In this document: piece after piece, positions 33,484 through 45,965 of the stretch
Layout of the letters: every line of letters starts with the position of its first letter
How positions within the stretch are numbered: the first letter of the stretch is position 1
Source: Rutidosis leptorrhynchoides
Taxonomy: Eukaryota; Streptophyta; Magnoliopsida; Asterales; Asteraceae
Direction of reading: 5' to 3'
Length of the DNA: 64,000 bases
Assembly (NCBI RefSeq): GCF_046630445.1
Contig: NC_092341.1
Coordinates: forward strand, 29,154,001 to 29,218,000
Made by a program: the position numbers and the translations under genes
Notes under the pieces: generated by a model
Databases searched by the model: none
Told to the model about the DNA's origin: nothing
What the model saw: the letters and a program-made list of their open reading frames with translations, nothing else

Positions 33484-35539
33484 TGAAACATCCCAACCCG
33501 TAATCAACCGGATAATTTTTTTTTTAAAGTTAATAAACCATTAACGCCCAATTAAATGGTTACATAACGTAAACCGTTCCATACAATCCGTTTAAACAAA
33601 TATCACAAGTTTAATGTTTACAAAGAAGGCACGAAGGCCCTTAATCAAATGTAATGTAAGTTCGACCCATTAACATGATAGTTTTAATCCAAACAACACC
33701 CGAGCATGGTTTGGGGCTAAACTACCCAAAACTCTAAGTCGACTTCCAAAAGCTTCAACAAGCATCCAATAAGGGGAATCTAGTGCCCAACAACCTCCTT
33801 CCCCTCTCTGCACCTGCATCTAAAAAGTAAACAACGAGAGGGGTAAGCTAACGCTTAGTGAATGCAATAATTATACAGATACATAGATAATCTATTTACT
33901 TGCAATCACTAACACAATACCGCATGCAAGTTAGCAATTCAATTAGCATACCAAACTCAAGTATAATGCTACTAACCTCCAACAACAAAAGCTAGCTTAA
34001 CAATAGCATATAATACGAACAATGTAATATGCTACACTACAACACACAACCATGGTTAACCAATCATACAAAGGAATGGTACTCGAATTTCTCATCGGTG
34101 TTCATAACAACCGTTAGAGTACTTAACACGTCGTACACTAACCCCACGGGTGGCATCTTAACACGTCGATACTTTACCCTGGGTGGTGTCTTAACACGTC
34201 GACACTTCACCTCGAGTGGCTTCTTAACACATCGACATTTCACTCGTTATATTACTTGGAGTGGCATCTTAACACGTCGATACTTCACTCCGAGTGGTGT
34301 CTTAACACGTCGAAACTTTACTCATCACGTGAAACATGGTATCTTAACACGTCGACACTTCACATCTCATGCTACACAAATAAACACATTATATACGTAC
34401 ACGCATAATTATTCCACTCACCTTATCACGTCGGTGATGATTAAGCACTTCCGTAAGCTTCAAACAAAAGTACCTAATACATTAAGTACACATTCAATAC
34501 ACAACTAGTAGAACTAACCACCAACACTTAACTCTTGAGCATTTAATGACCCGATTGCATTAAATGACCCAATTACACCCAAAACCGCCCATTTAAGGCC
34601 AAGACTCATCATTAATCACTAAAAGCTAGTGATTAAAGTCTATTAACAATAACTAACACAATTTAGGGTATTTTCATACCCATATTGCCCAACTAGGTCA
34701 ACCATTACCCATTTGACCCATTTTAACACTTAGACTTACAAATTTTGGTCAAACTTAACTCATTAATAATCTTTCATCATTTTACAAGTGTATAAGTGAC
34801 TAACAACACAATTAACACTTACAAATCTCAATTTACATGACCAAACCCTAGATTAACACCATTTGAGTTTCCTTACATCAAGTTAACCCAAATTCACCCT
34901 TTAAATCCCCAAATGGGTCTTACAAGTCTCAAATGACCAAACCCTAGCCATAAATCAACTAAAACTCAAAACACGGAGTTAAGACTTACCAACACTATCA
35001 ACTCGTAGCTAAGAATGAATTTTACTTCTTGCTCCAAAGATCGATTCACAAATCTTCACATTCAAATCTTAATTTAAATCTAAGTGGGTTTTGTGTTGGA
35101 GAGAGAAATAGAGAAAGAAAAGAGAAAGGAAAATAGAGAAATGAGATAAGTGGCATTCAACGCTATTTGTGAGTTGTTTGTTTCCCCTTCTGATTTTGAT
35201 TCTAGTTAAGTGTCGCGGCGCGACACTTCCTCTCCGCGGCGCTACAACGTGCTATAACTGACCAATTTCGACAACTTTAAACCAACTATCGATTTACGCG
35301 ACTTGTACACTTTGTTCTCGCTTCCTATAAACATCTAAACTTCATCATAAAGCCTCACTCGATTTAACACCATCAAAACCCATGCATATACTTAAACATG
35401 CATACATTCTCAAGTATATATATCTCGTATACATCAAATTAAAACTTTAAAACATTTAAACACATATACGGTCAAGGATAAACGTTCTAAAGATCAATCA
35501 CGTACCTTAAATCATCTATCGGAAAAACGGGATGTTACA
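33484..35539 (-). repeat. family B 5' LTR (2,056 bp)
   Basis: On the minus strand it starts TGTAACATCCCG (35539) and ends GGGATGTTTCA (33484). The hairpin array at 34110-34370 matches that of the 3' LTR. A donor-like GGTAAGTCTTAACTCCG motif sits at 34989. A 134-bp deletion between two TGGC words (junction 35151-35154) removed two of its palindromes. The AAGTGTCGCG/CGCGACACTT palindrome (35208-35228) remains. Confidence 0.88.
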
Positions 35540-37039
35540 CCACCAATACATATGGGTCACCGACTTGTGAACGCCATGTGGCATCACCGACTTGTGAAGC
35601 GCCATTAAGTGTCACTTACTTGTGAAGCACTATAGGGTGTCTCATACTTGTGAATCACCCGCCACTACAAAAGGGGTCACCGACTTGTGAACCACTATGA
35701 GGTGTCACCGACTTGTGAATCACCTACTCCAACTTAAGGGGCTACCAACTTGTGAACCACCATGAGGTATCACCGACTTGTGAATTACCTATTAAGACAC
35801 TACCGACCCGTAGTTCTCATCACCCACATCATCAACAAGTCACCGTCTTGTGACATAACACCAATACTCATGATGTGGCACCTAAGGCCCACATCGCGTA
35901 CGAGTAAATAAACTACATACATACATGTATAAATATTCCACTCACCTTAGCGCCTCGATGAATGCAACCGAATAATCCGTAACTCGTCAATGGAATGTAC
36001 CTATTCCATTTATCACATAACACACAACACAATTAGGACGGATTACAAATCAATCCAAATTAACACTTAGTGCAATTTTTACCCAAATGCACTTCCAAGC
36101 ACAAACCGTGCCCAAACTAACCAATAATCACTAACACTAGTGAAAATGGTCCTAATACACCAATTAAACCAAATCATAAGTGTTAAACACTTTCCTTACC
36201 CAAATTGACACATAAACCCTAATTTTGACCCATTTCAAAATTAGTCAACCAAACACACCCAAATGGGTTTCAATACTTCCATAATCACTAAACCTAGTGA
36301 TTTAACCCATTTTGCAAGTCTTAAACTTGATCAAAACATCAACCAACCCAAAATCCACCAATGACACTATAAAACCCAATTACTAGCATCACTAAACTCA
36401 CTTCATGAGTTTAAATGGGTTTCTTGACAATTTAAGTTCAAACCCTAACATTGAATCTCAACTCAAACAATGAAATTCGGAGTTAGAACGTACCGCAACA
36501 ACCAAAACGTAGCCAAGAACAAGATGAACAACTTTAACACTTGAGCTTTCACCCGAATCGACCTTCTTCTTCCCCAAAGTGAGCTCTCTCTCACTAAAAC
36601 TCTATTTCTCTCTCTAAATTGAATGTGAGTAGATGAAATAGTGTTAAATGAGTTGAAGATAAGTTTGTATTAGCTTTTAAGTTCCCCAAACCGTCCACAA
36701 GTGAAAAGACCAAAACACCCCAAAAGATACCCTCAAAACGGGTTAAAATTGTCAATTCAGCATCACTATCGCGTTTCGCAACAACCAGGACGCGACAACC
36801 ATACCAGAACACGATAAAGTGGCCAGGTGGGAGGGTTTTCAAGCAGTCACGTTCCAAGCACTCCTGTCGCGTTCCGCGACACAACAAAACGCGATTAACC
36901 ATACCAAAACGCGATGGTTTTCCAGTTTTGACCAATTTCACACTTTTATACTATTTACAAACTAACACAGTTAAAGTTAAACATTAGAAAGGTTACTTAC
37001 GTACCTTGGAACATCTACGAGGAAAAACGGGGTGTTACA
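35540..37039 (-). repeat. family C LTR, partial
   Basis: The U3 end is intact: the LTR edge TGTTACA at 37039 is followed by a polypurine tract. The other end is cut by the family B insertion. It holds a hairpin array at 35545-35835 with CAC/GTG stems around CGACTT, GC-rich palindromes such as TGTCGCG/CGCGACA (36865-36881), and a GTACGTTC donor-like site at 36493 followed by the shared 'aactccgaatttc' block. Confidence 0.8.
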
Positions 37040-37652
37040 ACTCTCCCCCACTTAAACTAGATCACGTCCTCGTGATCTTAGCCCCATAACAGTCAAGAAA
37101 GTACACCTTCCTCGACTCTTCGAGTTTTCACACAACTCTACACCCCCCTTGATGCTACCATTACATCATATTGATAACACTTTCTCACCCCACAGCGTTC
37201 CAAACATGTAACCATCCTTCATGACTCCCTGGCGCACTCCAACTCACGACTTAGAGTTCTACCGCCAATTGACAATCCAACTGAGTCATCCGCACCACGC
37301 ACCGGTGATGGAACTTCCCGCAAGCCTCTCGATAACTCCAACCGACACACAATCCTTCACAACTCACCATTCGTCCACCATGCTCTGTGGACAATCGTTT
37401 CGATCGTCCATTAAGGATGATCTTGTCACTTCTCGCACGTACAAGTACTCAATACTCTAAAGGACTCTTTCCCGAACGTGCTCTATACTAACATATCTCT
37501 ACACGAGACAGTCAGAATCAACACTCTACGCCCCTAGTTTGCTCACCAATGGGACGACTTCAGAAAAATCGCTCGAGCACGCCTACCAAACCGAGGAAAT
37601 ACTGTACCCTTTGGTTACATACTCCCCCATTTAGGGCTTTAACCCCATACTT
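37040..37652 (-). mobile_element. family C internal fragment
   Basis: Starts with polypurine tract (minus AAGTGGGGGAGAG) and the hairpin GATCACGTCCTCGTGATC (37060-37077), then about 570 bp of non-coding internal sequence cut at 37653 by insertion of family D. The frame crossing this junction (37549-37929) joins two elements by chance. Confidence 0.75.
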
Positions 37653-38071
37653 TGTAACAACCCAAACCAAACCACGAACAATCCACTTAAAATACCAAAA
37701 TAAAAAAAAATTGTTCGTTCAGCAACTGGCGCGGCGCGCCATAAGGCCGCGCGGCGCGCCAAACTGGTCTGTCCCAAAAAGTTTGAAATGCGAAAAAGAT
37801 TGGCCACTTTCCGACCTAATTAGACAAAACGCTTTTAACCACATGTTCAAATATGTAAAACTATCACGTTCCATTTATAAAAAGGGTTTTACGACACCGG
37901 GCCCACATATGCCCAAATTACCCCTTTAAGTACAAATACAAGTTTTCGACCACAAGACTTTTAATACAAAACAAAGCCGAGCATGGCGATTGGGGATACG
38001 CTACTCAATCCAAAAGCGAGCCTTCTAAAGTAACTACACAAGTCCACTAGTCCCCGCTTACCCGAGCCACC
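37653..38071 (-). repeat. family D 3' LTR, first segment
   Basis: Begins TGTAACAACCC (the LTR edge) and carries GGCGCGGCGCGCC at 37728-37740 and a related copy at about 37745-37760. It breaks off at 38071 with ccacc and resumes at 58442 with the same five bases, the target duplication of F. Confidence 0.88.
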
Positions 38072-38617
38072 TGATAGAGCTCCAAATAAATATATATTTT
38101 GTAGAAATATCCTCCCAATATGTAAATTATTTAGTTGTAATTGTCCTATTTTAAGTTGTAATCGTTTATATTAAATAAGTGCGAAGACAAAAGGCGAAAA
38201 CGACGATTTGAAGACGCAAATGACCAAAAAGCTCAAATGTACAAGATACAATCCAAGTGGTTCAATTTATTGATGAAAAACGTCTAAAAATTACAAGAGT
38301 ACAAGTTACAAAACGCAAAGTACAAGATATTAAATTGTACGCAAGGACGTTCGAAAATCCGGAACCGGGACATGAGTCAACTCTCAACGCGCGACGCAAC
38401 GGTGCAAAAATTACAAGTCTACTATGCACAAGAATATAATATAATATATAAATAATTATATTAATTATTTATATTTTATATTTATATATTTATATATTTA
38501 TTATGTCGACAAGCTAGGAGCCAAAAGTTTGTGAGCTGGAAAATCAAACTCCACGACTCGCGGAGTTTGAAGGCCAAAAACTCCACGACTCGCGGAGTTT
38601 GAAAAATCAGAAATCCC

Positions 38618-38624
38618 TATAAAA
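38618..38624 (+). promoter_or_regulatory. TATA box of element F 5' LTR
   Basis: CCTATAAAAGGCC context, about 20 bp after the second CTCCACGACTCGCGGAG palindrome. The same arrangement is present in the second LTR at about 44705. Confidence 0.65.
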
Positions 38625-38685
38625 GGCCACGAATTCTGCAAGTTTAAAAAACATATTAATAATAATACTCCGTAGTATAAGATAA

Positions 38686-38789
<104 letters not shown>

Positions 38790-39996
38790 TAGATTAGTGT
38801 TATATTAGATTAGTTTGGGTTATGTAAAAGTTATTTTTACGGGTTTTAAAGTCGGAGCTCTGTCCGTGTACTACTACACGATAAATAATCAATGTAAGCT
38901 ATGTTCTCCTTTTTAAATTAAATGTCTCGTACTTAAGTTATTATTATGCTTATTTGAGCCGAAGTAATCATGATGTTGAGCTAAATATTAAAGACGGGGT
39001 AATTGGGTTTTGTACCATAATTGGGGTTTGGACAAAAGAACGACACTTGTGGAAATTAGACTATGGGCTATTAATGGGCTTTATATTAAATTAATGATAC
39101 CTCGTTAATTTAATATAAAGGTTATGATTTGACGTATCTATATATAACCACTTACGCTTAATCGGACACGATGGGCGGGATATTTATAAGTACGAATTAT
39201 TATTCATTTGACTGGACACGGGGATGGATTAATAGTCAATGGACTCATTAAAACAGGGGTGGATTACATTCAAGGGTAATTGGTGTAATTGTTAACAAAG
39301 TATTAAAACCTTGGTTTACACACAGTCGATAACCTGGTGTATTCATTAAGCAAAGTATTAAGACCTTGTTACAGTTCGAATCCCCAGTTAGTTGGAATAT
39401 TTGACTTCGGGTATAAGGTTAAATTTGCCGAGCAGTTTATAATTATGACCGATGAACTATTATGGACAAAAACCAGATAGGTTTCAAATACATCCAGGAC
39501 AAAGGACAATTAACCCAGGACAATAGATTAAAATCAAAACGTCAAACATCATGGTTACGGAAGTTTAAATAAGCATAATATATTTTATTTCATATTTCTT
39601 CGCACTTTTATTTATTGTCATTTTAATTATTGTTATTTATTTTATATTGTTATTTAAATATCGTCATTTACTATACGCTTCGCTTAAAATATAAATCGAC
39701 AAACCGGTCATTAAACGGTAAACCCCTTTTTATATATTATTATATATAATTATATATATTTTGTACAAATATAGTTGTTTAAAAATATAGTGTGCAATAA
39801 GCCCGCTCCCTGTGGAACGAACCGGACTTACTAAAAACTATACTACTCTACGATTAGGTACACTGCCTATAGTGTTGTAGCAAGGTTTAGGTATATCCCA
39901 TTTGTAAATAAATAATTAAAACTTGTGTAATTTGTAACGTATTTCGTAGTAAAATATAGTACTATCACGTACCCCCACGCTACCACATCAAGTTTT

Positions 39997-40013
39997 TGGC
40001 GCCGCTGCCGGGG
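39997..40013 (+). other. primer-binding site (tRNA-Asp type), element F
   Basis: TGGCGCCGCTGCCGGGG, six bases after the LTR end, matches the tRNA-Asp primer site used by Athila/Tat elements except for one C in place of T. Confidence 0.8.
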
Positions 40014-41103
40014 AAATCGGCGAAACGCTATATTTTTAATTTATTTTTGTATAAATATATTTATATATTTTTAGAAAAACAATATAAAAAAACACGTTTT
40101 TCAAACTCCACGACTCGCGGAGTTTGCAGGCTTAAAACTCCACGACTCGCGGAGCCGCCCTGACCAGCCTGACCAGAAACCCTATTTTGCATTAATTACG
40201 GGGTATTATTAATTATTATTATTAATAAACCCTAATTACTTAATTATTATTATAATTAGTTTAAGTTTTTAAATTAAATTGTATTTTAAATTTTAATTAG
40301 TTTTATTATATATAAAAATTAATAGTTTTATAAAATAAATAATATAAAAATAATATTTTTATAAAAAATTGTACTTTTTACAACTTTTAGTTTATTTTTA
40401 TATTTTGTCCCTTTTTATTCGTTTTTAGCGTAACTTTTGTAATTTTCGCTCATTTTTAGTTTTAAGATATAGTTTTTGCCATAGTTATTTTTATTTCTAG
40501 ATTTTTAGGCTTTGCCGTAAAATCCCTTAAGTGCTTTATCTTTAGATTAAGATTTAGGCGCTTTGGAATTTTGCGACGCCGTTTTTCGCTTTAGTTTTAA
40601 ATAGATTTTAGTGCCTTTAAGTAATTGCCGTTTTCTGAATAAAATTGCATTTACCTTTAGACCTTTAGGCGCAACTTTTTAGATATAATTTTTAGACTTT
40701 TAAGTTTCGACGTTTTTCTTTCTTATTTTTATCTTTCGACGTTTTTCGACGCGCATTCTTTTTCTTTCTTATTTCCCGACGCTTTAGTTTTTAGGACTTA
40801 GAAATTTTCTCTATTTCTTATCTAATATCTCAAACGAAAAGAAAAATTATTTAAGTGGTTAAATTAATGGACGTTGACAATTTTCTGCTTCGTAGTAATA
40901 GTTGGATTTGTTAGTGGCTGAGTTGTGAACTTCCGATTTAAAGGGTTCTGGCTCCCTGCTGCATCTTTTGGCTATTCGAAACGTGGGCAAAAGCAGAAAA
41001 GTCTATTAATTGGACAACTTATATAAGTTTTTCTATTTTTATAACTAATAGGATAATTAGTAAATTCACCACATTGTAGCTAAAATTTGGCCATCGCAAT
41101 AAA
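40014..41103. other. element F leader region with two palindromes
   Basis: A 1.1-kb AT-rich leader. CTCCACGACTCGCGGAG occurs at 40106-40122 and 40138-40154, about 100 bp after the primer site; the same motif flanks the TATA box in the LTRs. No coding frame. Confidence 0.7.
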
Positions 41104-42204
41104 ATGGAAAATTTTGAAAACAAGGCTATGGAAACTCTTTTTGATATCCAAAATCAATTAAATCAATACTCTCAAACGGGTGTTGATGACAATTCGTTCG
41201 GTCAATCTTTTATCACGAATGACGAAACAATAACTGGTTGTGAAATCTGTGGAGATTATCACTCAACATGGGAATGTTATTATTACGTTCCTATGAAAAA
41301 TTACGCACCCACGGAACCTGAATGGAATGATTATGAAGAATACAATTCAAATTGGGATTATTCCCAAGAATATATCCAAACTCAACAACCAGTAGACGAG
41401 GAAAATTACGTGTCTGAAAATTTATTAGACAATATGAAAATCAAACTCGAAGAACTCAATGCTCAAAATGAACAAATGAGAGAGTTTGTAAACCGGCAAG
41501 CTGAAACTCTATCAGACTACACACCTGTTGATCTGAGGAGTATTGTGCAAGAAAATCTCATATCATCGAATTTTGATGAATTCGAGAGCTCCGAAATCAC
41601 CAACTATCCCGATGATACTTTTTATTCAGTCTTACCAATTTCACAACATATCGACACATTAGCCTCTACCGACGAAATCATCGATCCATCAATGGATAAA
41701 GAAGAAGTAAGGGTGACAAATTGGTACTCTTGGGAATACGATAACATTGAAAATTTTACCCCCAAGGCCAAACCGAACTTCACCATTCCACAACCTTCCA
41801 ACCCAATATTCTCAATAGACGAGTCATCCACCGGAAATGAACTACGAGCTGTAATAGATAATGACACCTCGAATTTCACCCAATTGGGTAATAGAGGTGA
41901 AAACTTTGATCCTGAGAATAAAAGGAAGGAAATATTAGGAATTGTCCACCCTATAGAAATAAGTATGTCGGTGTATATCGATCCATTCAACCAAGAACCA
42001 GAAAAGAGACATATCCATTTACTAAAAGCTACACTTAAAAAAGAATTAAGTAGTGACGATCGGGTGAGTCTAAACTTTAAACCCATTGATATATTATACA
42101 CCACCCGAGATGTAAATAACTGGCTCACTATTTTAATTCGTGGAACTTATTCTACCGACTTCACATGTCGTCAGCTAAGTATGGGGAAGTCTAACCCCAC
42201 TTAA
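41104..42204 (+). CDS. gag: element F gag-like protein (366 aa)
   Basis: Intact frame from the first Met (MENFENKAMETLF) to TAA. Near the N-terminus is a zinc-knuckle-like CEICGDYHSTWEC (residues 46-58; spacing C-x2-C-x3-H-x4-C), a form seen in Athila-type gag proteins. Next come an acidic Tyr/Asn-rich segment, then a predicted coiled coil (about 108-135, LEELNAQNEQMREFVNRQAE), and a long acidic linker. The C-terminal 60 residues (from about 300) are more regular (LLKATLKKELSSDDRVSL). The usual large capsid domain before the knuckle is missing, so it is a shortened, rearranged gag. No protease or pol follows. Whether it is made is unknown. Confidence 0.65.
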   Translation: MENFENKAMETLFDIQNQLNQYSQTGVDDNSFGQSFITNDETITGCEICGDYHSTWECYYYVPMKNYAPTEPEWNDYEEYNSNWDYSQEYIQTQQPVDEENYVSENLLDNMKIKLEELNAQNEQMREFVNRQAETLSDYTPVDLRSIVQENLISSNFDEFESSEITNYPDDTFYSVLPISQHIDTLASTDEIIDPSMDKEEVRVTNWYSWEYDNIENFTPKAKPNFTIPQPSNPIFSIDESSTGNELRAVIDNDTSNFTQLGNRGENFDPENKRKEILGIVHPIEISMSVYIDPFNQEPEKRHIHLLKATLKKELSSDDRVSLNFKPIDILYTTRDVNNWLTILIRGTYSTDFTCRQLSMGKSNPT

Positions 42205-44173
42205 CGTTAAATTAGGGGTTCGGGTTAGTGCATAACTCGTTAATAAAAATGCATGATTAGGGTAAAAGACGCTTTTTCAAATATTAGTAAACAGTTCAGA
42301 AAAGCAGCCGTTTTTGAAAAAAAAGCATGTGTGATAAAACAAGAAGGAATGAACGATGAGGCACGCCATCTATCATTCGATGAGCTTTGTAACTACAAAT
42401 CTATGGTATCTTTAACTACTTTTCTACACTAATCACCCTCATGAATTTATAATTATAGTCTAATTTCATGCAAATGAGGGCATTGCATGATCTCAAGTGT
42501 GGGGAAGGGTTATAAATTCTCTCGAGTTTATACTTGGTTTATTTGCCAAATTTTATGAAAATTTGAAAAATTTTCAACTAAATGAATTCAAAATCATGTT
42601 TATACATATTTATGAATGATGAAAATTAGGTGTTAATACCGAAATTATCGTTACCTCGGAAAGGACATAAATGGAGAAACACCCTAAAAACGCTTGAATT
42701 CATTTAAAATGGAATAAAGGAGAATAAAAAGGCAAAGAAAGAAACTAAGTGTGGGGAGAATGTACCTAGTTATTCAATTAAAAACTATCTAGCACATGTT
42801 TCTGTAAAGTTTATTGCAGGTGCTTTTGTTTTGGACTAAATTAACTATTTTACCCGATGAAAGAAAAGAAAAGATGGATCTACACGATGAATCAATTCCA
42901 TCATTAAAAGGAAGTAAAGTCTTCCGAAAAAGACACGCGCTTCTTGATTTAGGTCAAGAAGTTGTCGTCCAGACCAGCTGTAGGTTGACGAAAAATCTAG
43001 AAAAATCATCTCTAAAATCAGCAGGAAATCCACGGACCTCAGCATCAAACAGGGTCGCCATGTGGTCAGACTTATCCTAACCATGAGAAGATCTGTCTCG
43101 TAAAATGGGGAGGGCGCCGTGCAAATTAGCTTGATAAGACTAATGAATCAGACCCCCGAAAAGGATAATCTCCTTAAAGATTAAAAATCAGCTTTTAAGC
43201 CTGATATTACTCAAGCCTTGAGATTGACCTTAAAGATTGAGAATTACAAACTCATGAAATTCAATGATATCTAAACTCGAGCTTGAACGAGAAAATATTT
43301 TGATCAAAATTAAAACCGATTTGTTTTCTGAAAACCTATTTTCAATGCGTTCATTACCATTGAACGTAAAATCCTAGGAATTCACCTGGAATTCATTAGG
43401 TCACCTGAACCAAATCGGGTGTCAACCGTAAGAACGGTGGTTGCATTGCATGGTTGAAGACAGGACCTTGTGCCAGACCGAAAAAATCATAGGATGATCT
43501 TTACTATTGCTCCTACAAAGGATAGTAATAGCATCTGACACGTTTTTAGACCATAATCAAATGCATGTCATTAGACATTGCCTTAACAGTTGCTTGTTCA
43601 TCGCTTTCCTTTACAACCGGACGGTAGTTTGCCGAAAGGTAATATACGGGACAAGTGAACTGGACGTGTTGCTTTCCTAATACAAGGTTAGCAAGTGGGT
43701 AACACAAAACCACAAGTGTTGAGCTAAAATTTTCAAATCTGAAACCCACACAACCCACAAAAATATTTTGCAAACACCGGTGAAGGGTTATTCCAGAAAA
43801 CTTATCTAGGGTAAAAGCTAGATTGAATTTTCAAAAGATCAAATGTTTTCATAAAGATCCAATTTCCTTAAGGATCTACATTTTCATAGTCATGTGGGAC
43901 TGTAAACCGCCTTTCAAATGTGCACTTTGCTTTGGAAACCGAAAGTAAATCGGCTATTTGATTGCAAGTGTCGTTGACCTAAACCCGAGGCAACTGTGGA
44001 TGACACACCCACCTTTAACCATGGTTCTATCATTACTATCATTGTTTATACCACCATATCAAAATCACTGATGTACAAAGTGTGAAGAATAAAGAAGTGA
44101 TTCGTGTGATGTATTATATTATTTCAAGTTATGTATTGCTTGAGGACAAGCAACGTTCAAGTATGGGGATATT
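42177..44173 (+). other. element F 3' non-coding region with repeated polypurine-like motifs
   Basis: The motif aagtrtgggga occurs at 42177, 42495, 42747 and finally at 44159, where it abuts the LTR and acts as the polypurine tract. Just before the last copy is the hairpin TTGCTTG/CAAGCAA with loop AGGA (44136-44153). Internal polypurine copies and this hairpin are typical of Athila/Tat elements. Short frames on both strands here show no domain. Confidence 0.75.
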
Positions 44174-44774
44174 TGATAGAGCTCCAAATAAATATATATT
44201 TTGTAGAAATATCCTCCCAATATGTAAATTATTTAGTTGTAATTGTCCTATTTTAAGTTGTAATCGTTTATATTAAATAAGTGCGAAGACAAAAGGCGAA
44301 AACGACGATTTGAAGACGCAAATGACCAAAAAGCTCAAATGTACAAGATACAATCCAAGTGGTTCAATTTATTGATGAAAAACGTCTAAAAATGACAAGA
44401 GTACAAGTTACAAAACGCAAAGTACAAGATATTAAACTGTACGCAAGGACGTTCGAAAATCCGGAACCGGGACATGAGTCAACTCTCAACGCGCGACGCA
44501 ACGGTGCAAAAATTACAAGTCTACTATGCATAAGAATATAATATAATATATAAATAATTATATTAATTATTTATATTTATATATTTATTATGTCGACAAG
44601 CTAGGAGCCAAAAGTTTGTGAGCTGGAAAATCAAACTCCACGACTCACGGAGTTTGAAGGCCAAAAACTCCACGACTCGCGGAGTTTGAAAAATCAGAAA
44701 TCCCTATAAAAGGCCACGAATTCTGCAAGTTTAAAAAACATATTAATAATAATACTCCGTAGTATAAGATAAAT

Positions 44775-44861
<87 letters not shown>

Positions 44862-45965
44862 TAGATTAGTGTTATATTAGATTAGTTTGGGTTATGTAAA
44901 AGTTATTTTTACGGGTTTTAAAGTCGGAGCTCTGTCCGTGTACTACTACGCGATAAATAATCAATGTAAGCTATGTTCTCCTTTTTAAATTAAATGTCTC
45001 GTACTTAAGTTATTATTATGCTTATTTGAGCCGAAGTAATCATGATGTTGAGCTAAATATTAAAGACGGGGTAATTGGGTTTTGTACCATAATTGGGGTT
45101 TGGACAAAAGAACGACACTTGTGGAAATTAGACTATGGGCTATTAATGGGCTTTATATTAAATTAACGATACCTCGTTAATTTAATATAAAGGTTATGAT
45201 TTGACGTATCTATATATAACCACATACGCTTAATCGGACACGATGGGTGGGATATTTATAAGTACGAATTATTGTTCATTTGACCGGACACGGGGATGGA
45301 TTAATAGTCAATGGACTCATTAAAACAGGGGTGGATTACATGCAAGGGTAATTGGTGTAATTGTTAACAAAGTATTAAAACCTTGGTTTACACACAGTCG
45401 ATAACCTGGTGTATTCATTAAGCAAAGTATTAAGACCTTGTTACAGTTTGAATCCCCAGTTAGTTGGAATATTTGACTTCGGGTATAAGGTTAAATTTGC
45501 CGAGCAGTTTATAATTATGACCGATGAACTATTATGGACAAAAACCAGATACGTTTCAAATACATCCAGGACAAAAGACAATTAACCCAGGACAATAGAT
45601 TAAAATCAAAACGTCAAACATCATGGTTACGGAAGTTTAAATAAGCATAATATATTTTATTTCATATTTCCTCGTACTTTTATTTATTGTCATTTTAATT
45701 ATTGTTATTTATTTTATATTGTTATTTAAATATCGTCATTTACTATACGCTTCGCTTAAAATATAAATCGATAAACCGGTCATTAAACGATAAACACCCT
45801 TTTATATATTATTATATATAATTATATATATTTTGTACAAATATAGTTGTTTAAAAATATAGTGTGCAATAAGCCCGCTCCCTGTGGAACGAACCGGACT
45901 TACTAAAAACTATACTACTCTACGATTAGGTACACTGCCTATAGTGTTGTAGCAAGGTTTAGGTA
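44174..45965 (+). repeat. element F 3' LTR, main segment
   Basis: Starts TGATAGAGCTCC after the polypurine tract and matches the 5' LTR up to aggta (45961-45965), where element G is inserted. The last 97 bp lie at 58345-58441. The first palindrome is mutated here (GACTCACGG); the second (44668) is intact. Confidence 0.9.

Larger units (their letters stand above)
27886..35539 (-). mobile_element. gypsy family B element (non-autonomous)
   Basis: On the minus strand: 5' LTR 35539-33484, primer site, degraded gag with many zinc knuckles, about 2 kb non-coding, polypurine tract, 3' LTR 29460-27886. The 3' LTR lacks about 620 bp at its left end because of the junction with family A. No reverse transcriptase or integrase motifs were found. 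The right flank (35540 on) is family C LTR, so B inserted into C. Confidence 0.85.

Noticed and set aside
37549-37929. 126-codon plus-strand frame
   Set aside because: It crosses the insertion junction between family C internal sequence and the family D LTR, so it is a chance fusion.
41622-42128. 168-codon minus-strand frame
   Set aside because: Reverse shadow of the element F gag-like gene.
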